A DNA stretch of 64,000 nucleotides, taken from assembly GCF_024763615.1 (NCBI RefSeq), contig NC_077224.1, positions 75,464,712 to 75,528,711 of the forward strand, in the 5' to 3' direction. Of this stretch, positions 12,330 through 27,300 are shown one piece after another. How positions within the stretch are numbered: the stretch's first letter is position 1; every line of letters begins with the position of its first letter. The position numbers were made by a program, and so were the translations under genes. This stretch comes from Phlebotomus papatasi (lineage: Eukaryota > Arthropoda > Insecta > Diptera > Psychodidae). A model generated the notes under the pieces. That model saw only the letters and a list, made by a program, of their open reading frames with translations, ran no database searches and was not told the DNA's origin.

Positions 12330-15300
12330 TTAAAGCCAACCCTGCTGATGGAGATGTCCCCTCAAAGGAATTACATTGGGCAAATTAGGTAGCTGCTGAT
12401 GACCATTCGCATCCATTTTCAACGCACTACTCATGGGGCCCGACAGAAGGGGCTCAGTAGGACAGATCGGGATGACCAGATGTCCTGCAACGCTCTCATC
12501 CGTTGTCGAGGCCGTGAGAGTTGCACTAACAGCATCAGCGGACACTGGCGCATCCTGACCATTTTGTGGGATAGATTCTGTACTCTCGTTGATAGTTGGT
12601 CTTGTGGGGACACTTGAGGCCCTTTTCAGAAGCTTCTTGCTGCTTTTGGACACCCCATCGTGCTCAATGGGAGGCTCAAGTACAGGACTGGCATTCCGGC
12701 TGTTTGAGAATTTCTTCCGACGTCTCTTGAGAGCTGCCAATGCACTGAAATGGAAATGATGCGTTGTGCTCTCTTTACCCATATCCCTTGATGGTTCGAC
12801 ATCTGGTCGATCTAGACTAGGATTGGAATCAGTTGCAGACTCCGTGACGGCTTCATCGGATGCAGGACTATTGCTATGACTTGCAGAGTCCATGCGGTTG
12901 CTGGTGTTGGGTGGAGCATTGCAGACAGAGTCCTCACTCCGAGAACGTCCGATGAAGCGAGAAACACTTCCCGATTTTGCCGCCTCTATCAAGGTACCCC
13001 ATCTACGTTTATGAGATCCCCCAATACGTTTTGTGTGAAACTTGGGAGCCAGCTTTCCCAATTTCGATGCAGCACTCGGCTGGGAATCACCAAAAGAACT
13101 CTGTGAGGAACTAAACTGCTGCATGGGATTATGATGAGTTTTCTTCGGTGTAATCCCTGGCCCAAAGATATTCGACAGAGGTGAACCAAACATCTCGTAA
13201 TGATGTGGATCTGAGTGTTGATGTGGTAAACCACCTGAAGAAAATTCAGCTACTGGTGGAAGCTGAGAGCTCTGCTGAGGTGGAGCAATATTGAATCCTT
13301 TCATAAGACGTCTCTCCTTCTGACGATTCTTCTTGCCTCCAGCTCCAGAACCCTGTCCTGATGCTGTACTCGTATTCATGCCACTATTCTTTAATATCTC
13401 CACCAATTCACACCGGAAGGCCGATATGTCCTGCTTAATCTCATTGACATCATCCTCCGTGACGCCTTGAGATTCAGCTTTACGTTGCTCTACTGTAACG
13501 TACCTCCTCACTAAGTTCCGCATTATGGTTTGATAGATGAAATCTCGCTGATTGGCCTGTTTAGCCTTTTGCTAGCCAAAAAGAGACACATGCAGAAGAT
13601 GGGAGAGAGATAGGAAATCCAGTTAAATATACATAGATTAAATTGTCTCTCAAAGTGTCTAATACCCTTATTGTTCGCATATGTTCCTTCTTGACGGATC
13701 TCGAGTGACCACAGAATTTCCGCTTGATCCACTGGAAGATGTACCAGAAGGATTTTGGTGTGGGAATGACGTTAAATGGTGGTGGACATGTTCCTCCCTC
13801 TTCAAAGTAACTTATCCAAAGGCGAGATCTTGCAAATTTCCACTCAATGTCAGCTCGTTCCTGTATAAGATTTGTAAGCTTCAACTCTTTGGGAATTCAA
13901 ATTGGTTCAGACTTGAATTAAATATTTAAATTTTAAGCGATTATACATAATATACTCAAAAAAAGTTAAATTATCTACACTGAAAATAAAAAGGTTTGTA
14001 GCAACTAATCATGTTAAAAAAACAGGATTAACATAATTTGAATTAAATGAAACGAAAATAGACATGGAAGTATTTTGTATGGTTTTTAAGAAAGTTTTTG
14101 ACATATAAACGAGAAATACAGAGAACAAAAGATTTGGAAATTCTAGGAAAACCTTTCCTAATAATTTCCCTATGAACTGTATACTAATTTTGATTAACTA
14201 TTTCCAAAATTTATGCATTTTTGTGTACTATAGAATTCTTTAATTAAGCTAAAAGCTAATCCGTTGTTCGTTAGAGAATTTTTCAAAGAGTTTCCCCTCT
14301 CCTGTTTTTTTTAACCAAAATTACCACCCGGGTAATGAATGATCAAAATTGATAGGAAACTATGCTCAAAAGCTAGCCGATTTATTAATTTTCTAATTAA
14401 TCAATAAGTCAGAAAAGTAGGGTAAATAAAATCTATCTAAGCTTAGAAAATTAAATTCTGATTAAACTAATAAGTAAGTTTCCTGTGTTCTGATGAAAAA
14501 ACTAATGAATAGTCAGACAATAATATAATAAAACAAGAAAAAAACGAAGAACTCGAAACCATTGATAAATTTGAAAGAATTGTTAATAAATAGATAAATT
14601 TTATGGAAAGAACTAGAAAGAATCGAAAAAAATAAATAGACAGAAACAGAAAAAACACAACAAATTAAATGGTATTTAAAAAAATAAATAAATCTGACTA
14701 TTTTATTGGAAACTAAACTTTAGAAAATGTAAAATTTCTTATATTTGTCCCACAGATGTTAGACTTCTAGTTCAATTCGAGGAATTACAGCTTATCTTCC
14801 ATAAAGTTTTTTCTTTCAGTTTATTTTTATTTTAAAGTTCTTCATCGAGAATGTTTAATTTGTTTTTCAAGCCAGCCTCAGTAAAAATGCATAAAATTAC
14901 ATGCCACATTACTGCATGAAGTTTATCAATTGCAATTTTGTACTACTTAATTTAGTTATAATAACTGTAACCAACACCTCTCGAGGATCATTGTATGAAT
15001 CAACAATTTCTTAACTTAATACCTATTATGTCAAGTTTAGATCAGGAACAAATATTAATTAAAAATTTAGCTTTTAATGACCATTTAATAAGCACATGAT
15101 TTGTTAGTAAATAAGCTAGTTTCTATGAAGGGTATCCTAAAGACGATTTGAAAATAGAGCTTTAGTCTAATTCTCGAATGTCGCGAAATCAAGAAAAACA
15201 ACCAATTTTAATAGTTTCTCGAAATATAGAGGACCATTTACACTTAATATCTAATCATAAATCAACACTTTCTCAAAAACTATCTCTTAATAAGAATTTA

Positions 15301-18300
15301 CCGAAGTTAAGGGGAAAGCTTGATTTCGAAATACTAAATATTAGTTTATACATACAATTACAAGTACTCAAATTATTATTTTCGAAAAAAATATTACAAA
15401 ATGTCGCACCGATGAGAATGGAGCACCTCGTCGTAGAATTCTCAAAAAATTGAAATTCTAAAAGAATTTTAAATGTTCAGAGTCAAACCAAAAAAAAAAA
15501 AAAAAAAAACTGGACAAAATATTCGCTTTATCACTCACAGTAAAAGATATTAAAAATATGTTTTCAAATACCATTTAGTTTCAAATAGAAGATAATTTAA
15601 TTCTGAAGAGAATAATCATTTATTTATTTTATTCGGTTCATTTGTTTATTCTTAATCTTTCCCGCCAAATCAAATTGAGAAGTGGAGAAAACTCACTTGA
15701 AATTTTTCAAGTGTCTGCCCAAACGCTTGTAAATCTGCTCAGTGCTCCATTGCTTTCGCCTCTGTATCTTCGGAAATAATTCGAATTGACTTCTGAAATT
15801 TTTATGATATAGGGAAAACAGGGGCACCACCAAACACGGGGTAGCATCAAACACTAATTTTTATTTCTAAACAATTTGGACTCTCTCGACCATTTCTTCA
15901 TTGGACAACCATCCCTATAATGCCTATAAATTTCTATAATTCTTGTCCTCTGAAGTCGGATGTATGATTAAGAAATCGCAGTGTTTGGTGCTACCTTATG
16001 TTTGGTGGTGCCCCAGTTTCAACTATTCTTAGATGGTTTATCTATCAATATCAATTTAAACCATAAAAAGGAAATATACCACTTTTGACCTTGCAACTCA
16101 AGCTTCCCCCTTAAGCTAATATGACTACACCTTAAGTCCGAAATCCGTATAATTGAAATTTATACTCGTCCCATGGTACCATTTGTCTCACAGTTCACGT
16201 TTCGTAAATCAGAAACGTTCTTTACCAAAAATGTAGAAGCCTGTTCTTCTATAAACTATTGCATTGTAATATTTTGAAAGTTGCGAGTATTTTCCTCTCG
16301 ATGGAACGGCACCAAAGAGAGAATGAAGCTATTTACACCCTAGTCCCCGGCGAGTGGCCTTCAAAGTTGAAGCCAATTTCTTACTTTCATATACAAATGC
16401 GTATGGGAATTTTTCTGCACTCGTGATCGTTAGGTTAAATATTCAAAAAGTGAGAAGTTTTTCCGTATTACAAGATACCTTTCCGTATGGAGAGATAAAT
16501 ATACTAAATTTTTGTTTAAATAAATTTTTTCCTTGGAGCACTGTGAGCTGAGTCCGAGATCAATTTAGGAATTGGCTTCAAATAGCCCCATATAAAAAGT
16601 CCAACTTGCCAGGCGCTTGTTTACACCGCTTCATTAGTTCGGATTGAGTTGTTCCAAAATCGGATTTCGGATCATTAAGTCTCAATCTAAGGCCACGATC
16701 TAAACGGTTTCCTTGAGGTCATTTAGACTGTCGCATTAGATTCAGATTGAATTGTCCCAAAATCCGATTTTGGGACAATTCAATCTCAATCAAATGCGGC
16801 GGTGTAAATGGCCTCAATGTTTATGAGCAGGGAAAATCAGTCTTGGTTAAGAGTGAGAAAGAGGATCCATTGGGCTAGGCCTGACAAGATGGGTAAATAG
16901 CGTATCCCAAGGTCCAGGCCAAAAAAAACACTTTTTGAAATATGGGAAATATGACTTGAAAAGCAAATTTTTCTTAAAAATATAGGAAAATGGTCTTCTC
17001 AAAATTCAAAGAGCGGCAAATTTCCTACAAGAATTTGTTAATTATGGATATCGTATTCTTCTTTTAGCTTGCCAGTAAATAATATGACCGTTTTGTTGCA
17101 GTTTGCGCCATAGGGGAAACTGGGGCACCATCAAACACGGGATAGCACCAAACACTGCGATTTTTTAATCAGATATTCTACTTCTGAGCACAAGGCCTAT
17201 GGGAATTTATAGGCATTATAGGGATGCTTGTCCACTGAAGAATTGGTCGAGATAGTCCAAGTAGTTTAGAAATAAAAATTAGTGTTTGGTGCTACCCCGT
17301 GTTTGGTGGTGCCCCAGTTTCCCCTATTTCCCAATTATATTTATTTATAATTTTTTTTTATTTCGACTTATATTAAAAAAAACTAAAGTTACAAACATTT
17401 CGTTTCGTAAACTTTTTCTTTGAAAAATAGTAGATAATAATAAATCTGTGATATTGATAATACCTTAAAAAATGTTATCAAAACAACTTAATTTCCTTTT
17501 GAACGGAGTTTTTTTTGTACCCGCTTTTAACAAGGACTGTGATTTATGACTTTATGGCTTTTCTTATCATTTACTTCTCAACAGTTGTAACATTTCTGTA
17601 TCTTTATTTCAATAAATTTTACTGCCGTAATGTAAATATTTGATTTAGAAAAATGATTTATGGTAATTCAGTGAAGAAATCAGAAGCATAAATTTATGAA
17701 AGCACGCTTCAAAAGTGTTGAAAGTGTCTGGAGAATATTTCTATTTCCACACTGAATTTTTGCCAGAAGCATAATATATAATACTAATATTCTCAAAAGA
17801 TGTTTGAAGTATATCTACTCACCGAAATTAATTGATATGAGTGATTCATCATGGCTATTAGAAGATTGAGGAGGACCACAATATTAATCACAGAATACGT
17901 GCCGAACATGAGCATTCCCCAAAATCTCGTGAAGATCTTAATTCCATCCAATTCAAAACTATCCAAGTCCACAAGGCCAAAGACAGCCCAAAATAGCGTC
18001 TGGGTTGTTTCAAACAAACTGCAAAAATGTTTACAGCATATACTTTAGCGTTTATCTCACTTCAGAGGCGCGGTTGCATGGTTAAAATGAGTAATAATAG
18101 ATAAGCTCTATGATGTGGATGAAACCTTAATAAATTTATGATGCAGCACCATGGAGCACATGGGTAAGATGTGGTAGTAAAAGAATAGTTAATTACTTGG
18201 CAAATCGACGCCAAACGATGCACGCGTTGGGGTCTGCCGTACCATTTATCACAAGACTCGTAGACTGTATATTGTCGACGCAGCGTTTCTTCTCCAGATC

Positions 18301-21300
18301 CGCGTAGTACCTGTGAGGAAAATGTTAAAGAAAGTGTTTCAACAGGAAAATATTTTGGAGATAGCGAAAATTGAGTCTTCCACCAAATTGTTTTGTACTA
18401 CATTCACCTGCTCGCAAACTTGTGAATGGAATACAAAAGTCAGTAATGAAATGGTTATGGGGAAAATTTTGTTCATTTAATTGCACAAGCTCACCATAAT
18501 AATGTGAAAAGAAAACTTTAAATGGTTACAATGTAAGAATTTCTTTTAATAATTTTCGCGGAAAAATTTTTAACAGAAGTTTGAAAACTTTTCACAATTA
18601 TGTTTCTTTTTTCTTAAAGAGAGGAAAATTTTCATCTGAATTTTAATGGATGTTCTATAGCATAGTAAAAGCTTTACAGTAGAAAAATTGTTCCACTGAA
18701 TTCGAAAATAATATTTATAAGAATAGTAAACTCAATTAAAACCGAAATGACTGTTTGAAATTTATAAAAAACTTTGTTTCTTTTTGATCCCCCCCCCTTA
18801 CCCTTGATATAGGTCTGAAGCCTATCGGCTTATTGTTACCAAGATCCCATTACAACTAAAACACTTAACAATTAAACAAATGTCCTTAATAAAAATCTAT
18901 CAGTATCAGTTATATTCTAATGTCGTTGCTATTTAGGAACGCCACAATCTTTTTTTAAGGGTCTTGGAAAAAGAACTTTGTAACTAATAAAAAAAACTTT
19001 TTAAAAGACAAATTTAGAGAAACTGTGCCAGTTTTCGGACAGCTTGGAATATCGGACACTTTTCTATTTCCCAAAATTCCAAAAAAGAATTCTTTATTTT
19101 TCTATTTCCGTAGATTGTAAAATATTGGAAGAGTGAATAAGAATGATATGTCGTACAAAAATCTTCCGGAGAGTTATAGAAGGGCATAGACACATCAAAA
19201 GCCTGATATCCTATGTAGAACACGAAGAAGTATCTATATATTAATTCATTTGTATAACAAATATGATCTAGAAAACATGTTTACGTTTCAAACAAGAATC
19301 CTGAAAAAGGAGAATCACAAAAAATCAATTTTATTAAAAATTTTACATTTAAAGCCAAAGACTTCGGGGCTTATATGCAACATTTACGAAATTTAGCATA
19401 ATTCCCAAAAACTTCCCTAAATGATTTCCCTTATTTTAGCATTTTAAAAGAATTTCGGTTCGACAGAATGTAGCAGGAAATAGACGGAGACACTGAACCT
19501 TTCTTGATTTTCACAATTTTTTTGTCGTAGAGAATGTCGTAGAGAATAAAATTGTGAAAATCAAGAAAGGTTCAGTGTCTCCGTCTATTTCCTGTTTAGC
19601 ATTTTATTTCATTTTGAAATTCTTTCAACCTTATCTTTTAAAATTCTTCCCTAATTATGGTTTAGATAGATAAACATTTATGAACATAGAAATCTAAAAA
19701 TACTTAACCGTAAAAAGATTTTTCTTTGCATTTTTTGCTTATTATCAATAAATTGGAATTTTAATTGAGTTTATTAATGAAAAAGACCTAAATAACCTCA
19801 AAATAGCAAATTAATTTTTCAATCAAAAGGCATTTGTTGTTTGTTTTCAGATTTATTACCATTTGAAACTGATTGCATACTGGAAAGGAGAACGACTTTC
19901 AAATAAATTTGATTATGACTTAAATTGGACGAAATGGGTTGAGAAATACGGATTATAAAGAATTTGCTGCGTTTTTTAACGATTTAAAATTTCCAAAACA
20001 ATTTTAATAGATTTTATAAAATCTAATTATGTCGAGAAGTCTTTGTTTTTGAGATTTTCAATTCAACTAGGGTGGAGTCTACACTTATGCATGTTATACG
20101 CTTATGAACAACTAGCAAAAATCTTAAAATATTACATTAAACAGATTTTGAAAATTAAAAAAAATGTTAATCACATCATAAATTAAATTTTATGACTTTT
20201 CGAAATCTGTTTGACGTAATAACTTAAGATTTTTGCACACTGTCCATAAGTGTATAACGTTCATAAGTGTAAACTCCACCCTAGATGTACCTACTTTATT
20301 GACAATAAATTAGAAACGTTTTAATGATTTATGTTACTTCAAGATTATCTTTCATACACCATAATTTATAGAGAAATTAAAATGTTGGAAAGTTTCATGG
20401 AAATCCGTAATCAAACATTAATTATTTGATAGTATTAATTAACTTATCCTAAAAAACTTTTTGTAAAATGGTAATAAAAATCTATAAAATAGTATAAAAG
20501 TATATTTTACACTTCACATTTTACGGTTTTCTTGATAAGGAACATTATGTACATAGATCTCTATTCTAGGACCAGTATTTGTATATGGAAAAAATCATTT
20601 ATATAGAAATTGTTGCATAGTTGACACATAGAGAAGAAAAAACATAAAATCCCTAAGATCCAAAATTCCAAATGAGTCAAATCTCGAAGAGCTAAATTTC
20701 TGAATGAATAGAAATTCCGATTGATCGTAATTCTGGATAGAGCAAAATTCCAAAGAACAAAAATCCCGGAAAGGGTCTATATTTCAAACAGCCAAAACCT
20801 CGAAAAGGCCAAAATTCAGAATGAAACAATATCCTGCAATATTAAAATCCCAAATGAATCGAAATCTCGAATACTGAAATTCATGAATAAAATCATAATC
20901 CCGAGTGATTTCTCGTATTTATCAAAATTTCACAGAGCCAAAATTCGACATTGCGAGAACTTTCGAAGCCCCGAAGAACCGAATAGCAATTTTTTCGGGA
21001 TTTTGCTCAAAAAGCGTTAGATTGGGTCGAAATTCTAGAGAGCCAACATCTTGAATGGATATTTTTGGAATGCAATATTTTGAAAATCTGTAGCAAAATT
21101 GAATAGATTTTTTGAAATGCAAATATAATAATAATTTCATAAAATAAACGAGAAGCATTTAACAAATCTATAATTTGATTCTACTGGGTTAAAATATTCG
21201 AGTTATCCGTATTCAAAATTAATTAAAAATCTATATTAAATTGCAGGGAACTCTTGTGAATGTAATTTATAATGAATATTATGGAAATTTTAATTATTCA

Positions 21301-24300
21301 TAAATGTGAGTTGTAATATTGAATTAACATATTTTAGGTGAAAGTAACTTATTCATTATATATAATATTGCTGACCATTCTAACTACCAAATTCATTCGA
21401 GAATCTGTATTTCCAAAAGTTCTCTGAAATAGAAAATTTAAGGAAACTAAAGAAAACTCACCAGAGAAGTTGATTGAGGCCACTGCTGAATGCAAAGAGA
21501 ACGAGAACGTAGAGGAAGAAGAATTTCATGATATCCATGACCATGCGTGAGAGTGAAACCTGAAGTGGACCCAGATGTGGATTCACAGAAAAGATGTAGA
21601 CAAGCTTGAGGGAGCTGAAAATGTTGGCAGCACTAAATAATCCCTCAGAAATCAGCATTGGATCCCAAGTGTCCCATTTTTCACGAGGCAAATCGGCAGC
21701 ATATTTATTATATGCCATCTCCTTTTGCACCTGCAAAGTCAAAGAAGAACGAGAAGCATAGCAAACATCAGAATTTCCGGATATCAATGATTTAGAATAA
21801 TATCCCTTTTACCTGGAAATACGAAACAATCCTTAAAGCCACCGTGGCTACGTAGAGTGAATTGGTGATGAAATCGATGACATTCCACATATCATTGACG
21901 TATTCCTGCAAACCAACATCCCACAGCTGCTTTACTTCACTCCAAATTAACCCACTGACCCAGGATAGGATCAACCACTCCACAAAGGTCGGCGTGGAGC
22001 CTCTCTTTGTCGGTACTTCGTCTTGCTGAACTGTTTCCGTCTCCCAAAACCATCCTCCGACAACCGATTCAATGCGCTGCGACGCCAACATAAGGAGAAC
22101 TTGTGGGAGAAAAGCAGAAGAATTTCAACCCTTTTGAACTCTGGACTGGGTCGACCAGGGTCTAACATGCCAGACACAATTTATTCTCGGAAATTGAACC
22201 CAATTTTGAGGAATTTGAGGTTCTTATATTTTGACCAAAAAAAATCCTATCACAGCATCAACGATTGATGAGGAATATTGAGTATATCACTAAATCAAAT
22301 TCGTCTCGGAAAATTTATGGAAAAGGGTTGAAACATTAACCGAACGTTTTTTTTGTGAACTTCTCTTTGTGATGTGTGATTGGCTTTACTATACATGTTG
22401 ATATATGGGAGCAGATAAATTTAACACAAATACACGACCCTACAAAATTTGTTTTAGCTCTAAATTGTGATTAAATAACAACATGTTCAAAAAAATTATT
22501 CAGCTATTGCAGTAGAAAACAAAATGTTTGTAATGAAATATAGGGTAAGTGTGCCAAATTCCGGCCAGCTTGCAATTTCGGCCACCTTTTTTGTTCCTTG
22601 AATTTCCAGGAACTTTAGATTTTACGTACTCTAGAGATTATACAATGCAAAAGAATAGCAAAAAATGTAGCTTCGACGTGAAAAAGACGTGAAAGCTTTC
22701 ACGACGGATGACGTGAAAAAGATATTGGAAGAATTCCCGAAGGGCAAGGAACTATGAGAATGAAGGTGGCCGAAATAGGGTACCAAAGCTATGTCTATAT
22801 TTTTATTCATTTTAAAATGTGTTAAGAATGATTTTAGAATAAATAAAGACGGTAAACTCTTTACAAGGTTCTAAGCAACACTCTTTAAGAAGAAAGAATA
22901 AAAAAATCAATTTGAATTTAAAATATTACATTTCAAACTTGAGACTTTGACGCTTACATGCAACTATGCCGAAATTTGGCACACTTACCCTAGATCTTTT
23001 AACTCTACAATAGATTTTTTTTTTAATTTATTTTTTTCATTCCTCCTACTTTAGTAGTGTTGCTTACAACCTTGTAGACAGTTTATCGTCCTAACTGTAA
23101 AGGTAAAATATAACTTGTTAAAAATTTCAAAATATGATAAGATGTGAGGTAAAAGGGATGGCAATGCGTTCGGGGCTTTGCGAGCTGCTCGAACTCCCGA
23201 GAATTAGCTCTGCCTTATAATATTTTTTTCGCAAGGTTTTTAGATGCATATAAGATTAATTTCGATTAATTTGCCTACAAATTACTACAAAACCATCTTG
23301 AAGTTGAAAATTCTTCAAGAAGAGGGTATTTCAAAAAAAAAACATTAATATTTTAATTAAATTAATTTGATAAAATCAGTTGAAAATTAATTCCTGTGGC
23401 CTTGAATATTCAAAGACGGGGAATTAACCGATTAAATGTCATCGAAATCCCTAAGTCGATATTGAAACTTTTGAATTTTATATGGGTTAAAAGACTGAAG
23501 AAATACGAAAGACAGTATTTCCAAAATGGAGCTATTATACCGTTAATTTCTCGATCCATCACCGATTTTGACCGATGCAGTAGGGTTCAGAATTACAAGA
23601 CCTTTTTAAAAACTGAAAATTTGTATAAATCCGTTGAAAAACAATCCCTCCAGGTTGTTTGAACTTTGACCAATAATAATGCAAAACGGTGAATTAATAT
23701 CTGAAAGGTATCGATTCGATCTTTAAATATTCAACTGGACTAACTACACATAACATATCCAAAAATCATTGAAATCGCTTGGGCCAATTTTGAGATAAGT
23801 TAAAAAAATCATGTTTTTGGAGGGGATGAAAGGGGTCGGGACGATTTTGGTAAGGTAGTTCGCTAGAGAATATTAACTTGTGGTGGGGTTACCGAAAACC
23901 GGAAGTCAGTATCTCTTACCGTTTAATAGCCGGGATGGTTAAAATTTGAAAAAAAAATGGATTGTGGGAATTGCTCTCTCTTGGAGTGAGAGCAGTTAAA
24001 AGCCAAAACCCTTAAATTTTCATAATTAGCAACACTAATCATCTACGTTTTTAAGTCAAAAGACAAACTCACGATGTAAAGATTGGGTTTGTCGGGTTTT
24101 GCGATGCAATTTTTGGGTTTCTCAGAGTTCGTGATACAATTCTTGGGTTTCTCGGAGCTTTTCTCGGACAATTTACAAGGATTTCTCAATATGAGTTTTA
24201 TCCCTTGCAACACCCTCTGAGTATAAATTACGTTTTTAGTATTTCAAAATAAATTTAAGTGTTGTTTAAACCTAAAATTTAATATCTAGTCTTAATTTGA

Positions 24301-27300
24301 CAATGCATAATAAAAACCTCAGGTAGAGAAAGCGTATTGAGAAAACGTAATAAAGGACACTCAATTAATTCTAGGTATAGTGCTTTATATTTTAAGGTAG
24401 CCCATATCCAAGGCAAATTGTATACGATCTATAGGGTGCAGTTAATCTGAACATAATTCATTTATATTTTATTAGCAAATCATAATATTTAAGAACATAA
24501 TAAAATTTTCGGAATTGCACTAAGAAAATTATAAAATATACTCAGAAGAATCTAACTTAGTTATTAGTTAGGAAACTTTATCCTAACTATTGGTGTTAAT
24601 AAGATTTTGAACAAAACAAACTTCTCTTGAAGATGGTTTATTTACCATGAAAGTACTCAAAAGCTTTTATCAATAGAAAATTTGTTCAAGGATTCATTAC
24701 AGGTTCTTTTCACAGAGAAAATTGATGTGACATCTTAAGAAAAACACTGTTCTACTTTAAACATGCAATAAGATGTTGAGCCAGGGGATTTCCATCAAGG
24801 AAATTACTTGGAGAAGTGTAAAAAAAATAATTTGATTTATAAATTCCCAAGACATCAAAAGATACTTTGTGCCAACCGAAGGCATCCAAACCGAGGAATT
24901 CACTTGGTATGGAGGAGTGTTTCAATTCAATTAAAACTCTCCACCAACCTCTCAGGGGTTTGGGAAGTTGGTGGTCGAGGACGCGGTGAATATCATCAAA
25001 AGTTTGGTAACTGCATGGAAGAAGCTACGTGTGACAGGAGGAGGCAGGAGGATGGAAAAAGTTGGACATGATACGGAAGGAAGGAGTGTTGGGGATGTAA
25101 AATTGGACCAGGCACTTACAGAGAAATGTGAGATACGAAGCGCTGTTACAGATGAATTTTATGAAGGGTTTCCTCATGGTTTGGCCACAAGTGGAATGTG
25201 GTGCAATGATGTAGGCAATCGAGAAGAGCGGGAAGAGCATCCCTGAAAGTTCAATCAATAGAGAAGAAAGGACACAACAAAAATTATCTTCTGGCAAAAA
25301 TTAAAAATGATTAATGAGGTGGCTGACAAAATAAACAGTATCAGTCACCTCTGTTCTCTGTTTTTGCTCACCAATTCGAATAATTTCCAGTGCCTGTAGG
25401 GCCATGTTTTTCCGTCTGAACCCTGGCAATCCCTCATACCAGATGCTGGCCAGGAGCTGCTGAACATTTGGGTGAGCGACAAACTGTTGACGAGAAAAAC
25501 AAGGCAGACAATAGAAGAGTGATACTGGGACAAAAAATTTACAATTTAAATTGACGTCAACCATAAATGTTTATTATTACATTCTCCTTCTTCATCCATC
25601 AATCGTTAGCTCTCTCCTATTTTTCTGCCCCAAACAGCAGCCAATTGGATCGGACCATGAGAATGTCTCTTCCTCATTAGCATTGAAAAATATCCTCCAA
25701 CATGACGCTCCATTGCGTCTCGTCGTTTGGGGATCAAATAACGACCATCATGGAGTCAAGGAATGAGATGGAAGAAATTGAGAAATCATTTACCACATCT
25801 TCCAGGCTACCCCACCATGAAATGTTGGTAACGCCAAAGAAGAAAAGACAAACTCTGACCCGGGGATGCTGAGATAAGTGATTTATTCGCATTTATTGCC
25901 CGGAGAGAGACCATAATAAATTGATGACAACATACATTTTAACGGCTTTTTGGTCCAATGATTGATTTCAGCTTTTCTAGTTGAGGATGATTAATGAATT
26001 TCCCAAAAACCACTTTATTCTTACACGTGCCACTTGCGGATGAATTAAAAAGCATAACAAATAGATCACTCACTTTCTTCTGACGCAACTTGATGGCCAA
26101 CTTTAAGCGATTGAGATGCATTCGCTCGCCATGCTCAAATACAGGTCCCGTAGGATCATGGTTGAGAAGCACTTCCAGCTCATGCGATGTTCTCGTGTGA
26201 TCGAGAAGGGCAGTGGCGAAATCCTGACACTGCTTCCGCAGCTCTTGATATTCATTCTATGGAATGAGTTAAAATTGTGTACATTCAGCTAATTGAAATA
26301 GCATTGTACCCCAGTAACAAAATTGGATAGAACAACTCAGCTTCCTCAGTTATCAAACCAGGTAAATTTTGGTAATTCTTACGTCAGCATTACGAAGTTG
26401 AGTCAAATTTTTTGATTACTTGTTATGAAAAGAAAATATGTGTGACAAAAAGAAATAGAAAATTGACACACATTCCTTATGTTCAGTAATAAACCTTCCC
26501 GATTTCAGAGGTCTCTCCATTTGAGACTTATGCCCTAGACACACTTATGAATTAAGCCGAGAAAAGGCTTAACGTTAATAATAAAAAACAATGTTTTGAA
26601 AAAATCCCATCAGTCTCCCGGTAACTCAGCCATCTCGTGGCTTAAGTTGTGAGTGTGTCTAGGGCATAACACTGTACCAATTCGAAGTTATGTCAGAGGA
26701 CTTACCTAAAACCCATTAGAAGTTCGAAAATTTGAACCGACGAGTTGCACAAAAGCTTATAAGTTCAGCATAACTGAATTTAATATATTATTTTTAAATA
26801 AAAAGAAACTATTAATTTAAATGCATAATATGTCAATTTTGGAAAAAAAACTTACTAAAGAAATATATAAAAATTTATACATCATATTATATTGTATTTT
26901 TTATTAGAGAAATAGATACGCAATAATTTTATGCCATTCAATATTAACATTTCGAAATATCTCATTGAGAAAATTGTACTGGTAGTATTGGAAATAAAAT
27001 GTTTATGTTTTGAAATTAAATTTAAATTAAATGAAAATGAAATTAAGTGAAATTAAATCGGCACGATATAAAACTTTCTGTGCAAAACTTTGTGCAAAAA
27101 CTTCGTATAACCATTCAAGGAGCAAGAATGTAAGCAATAATACGTATTTCTATCTCTATAGGGCTAGTTTATGTATCAATTCACGATTAAAATAAGTAAA
27201 CTAACTGTAGAAATTATTGATTCGAAACCGATAAATTTGCGTATGTTATTATAATGCGATAGATGCTAATAGTTTAAACACATTAACCCATTCAGTCAAT

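Noticed and set aside
12399..13234. Several open frames on both strands over 12.4-13.2 kb
   Set aside because: They are shadows of the large last Trpgamma exon, which is open because it codes in one minus-strand frame.
14467..14658. 63-codon Phe/Ser-rich minus-strand frame
   Set aside because: Composition is that expected from A-rich intronic DNA; no start, splice or domain support.
19474..19594. microRNA precursor
   Set aside because: The stem is too long and perfect with no bulges; it looks like a recent inverted duplication rather than a conserved miRNA hairpin.
24808..25246. Plus-strand frames of 87 and 92 codons
   Set aside because: Antisense to Trpgamma exon 6 and its flanking intron; no independent start context or domain.
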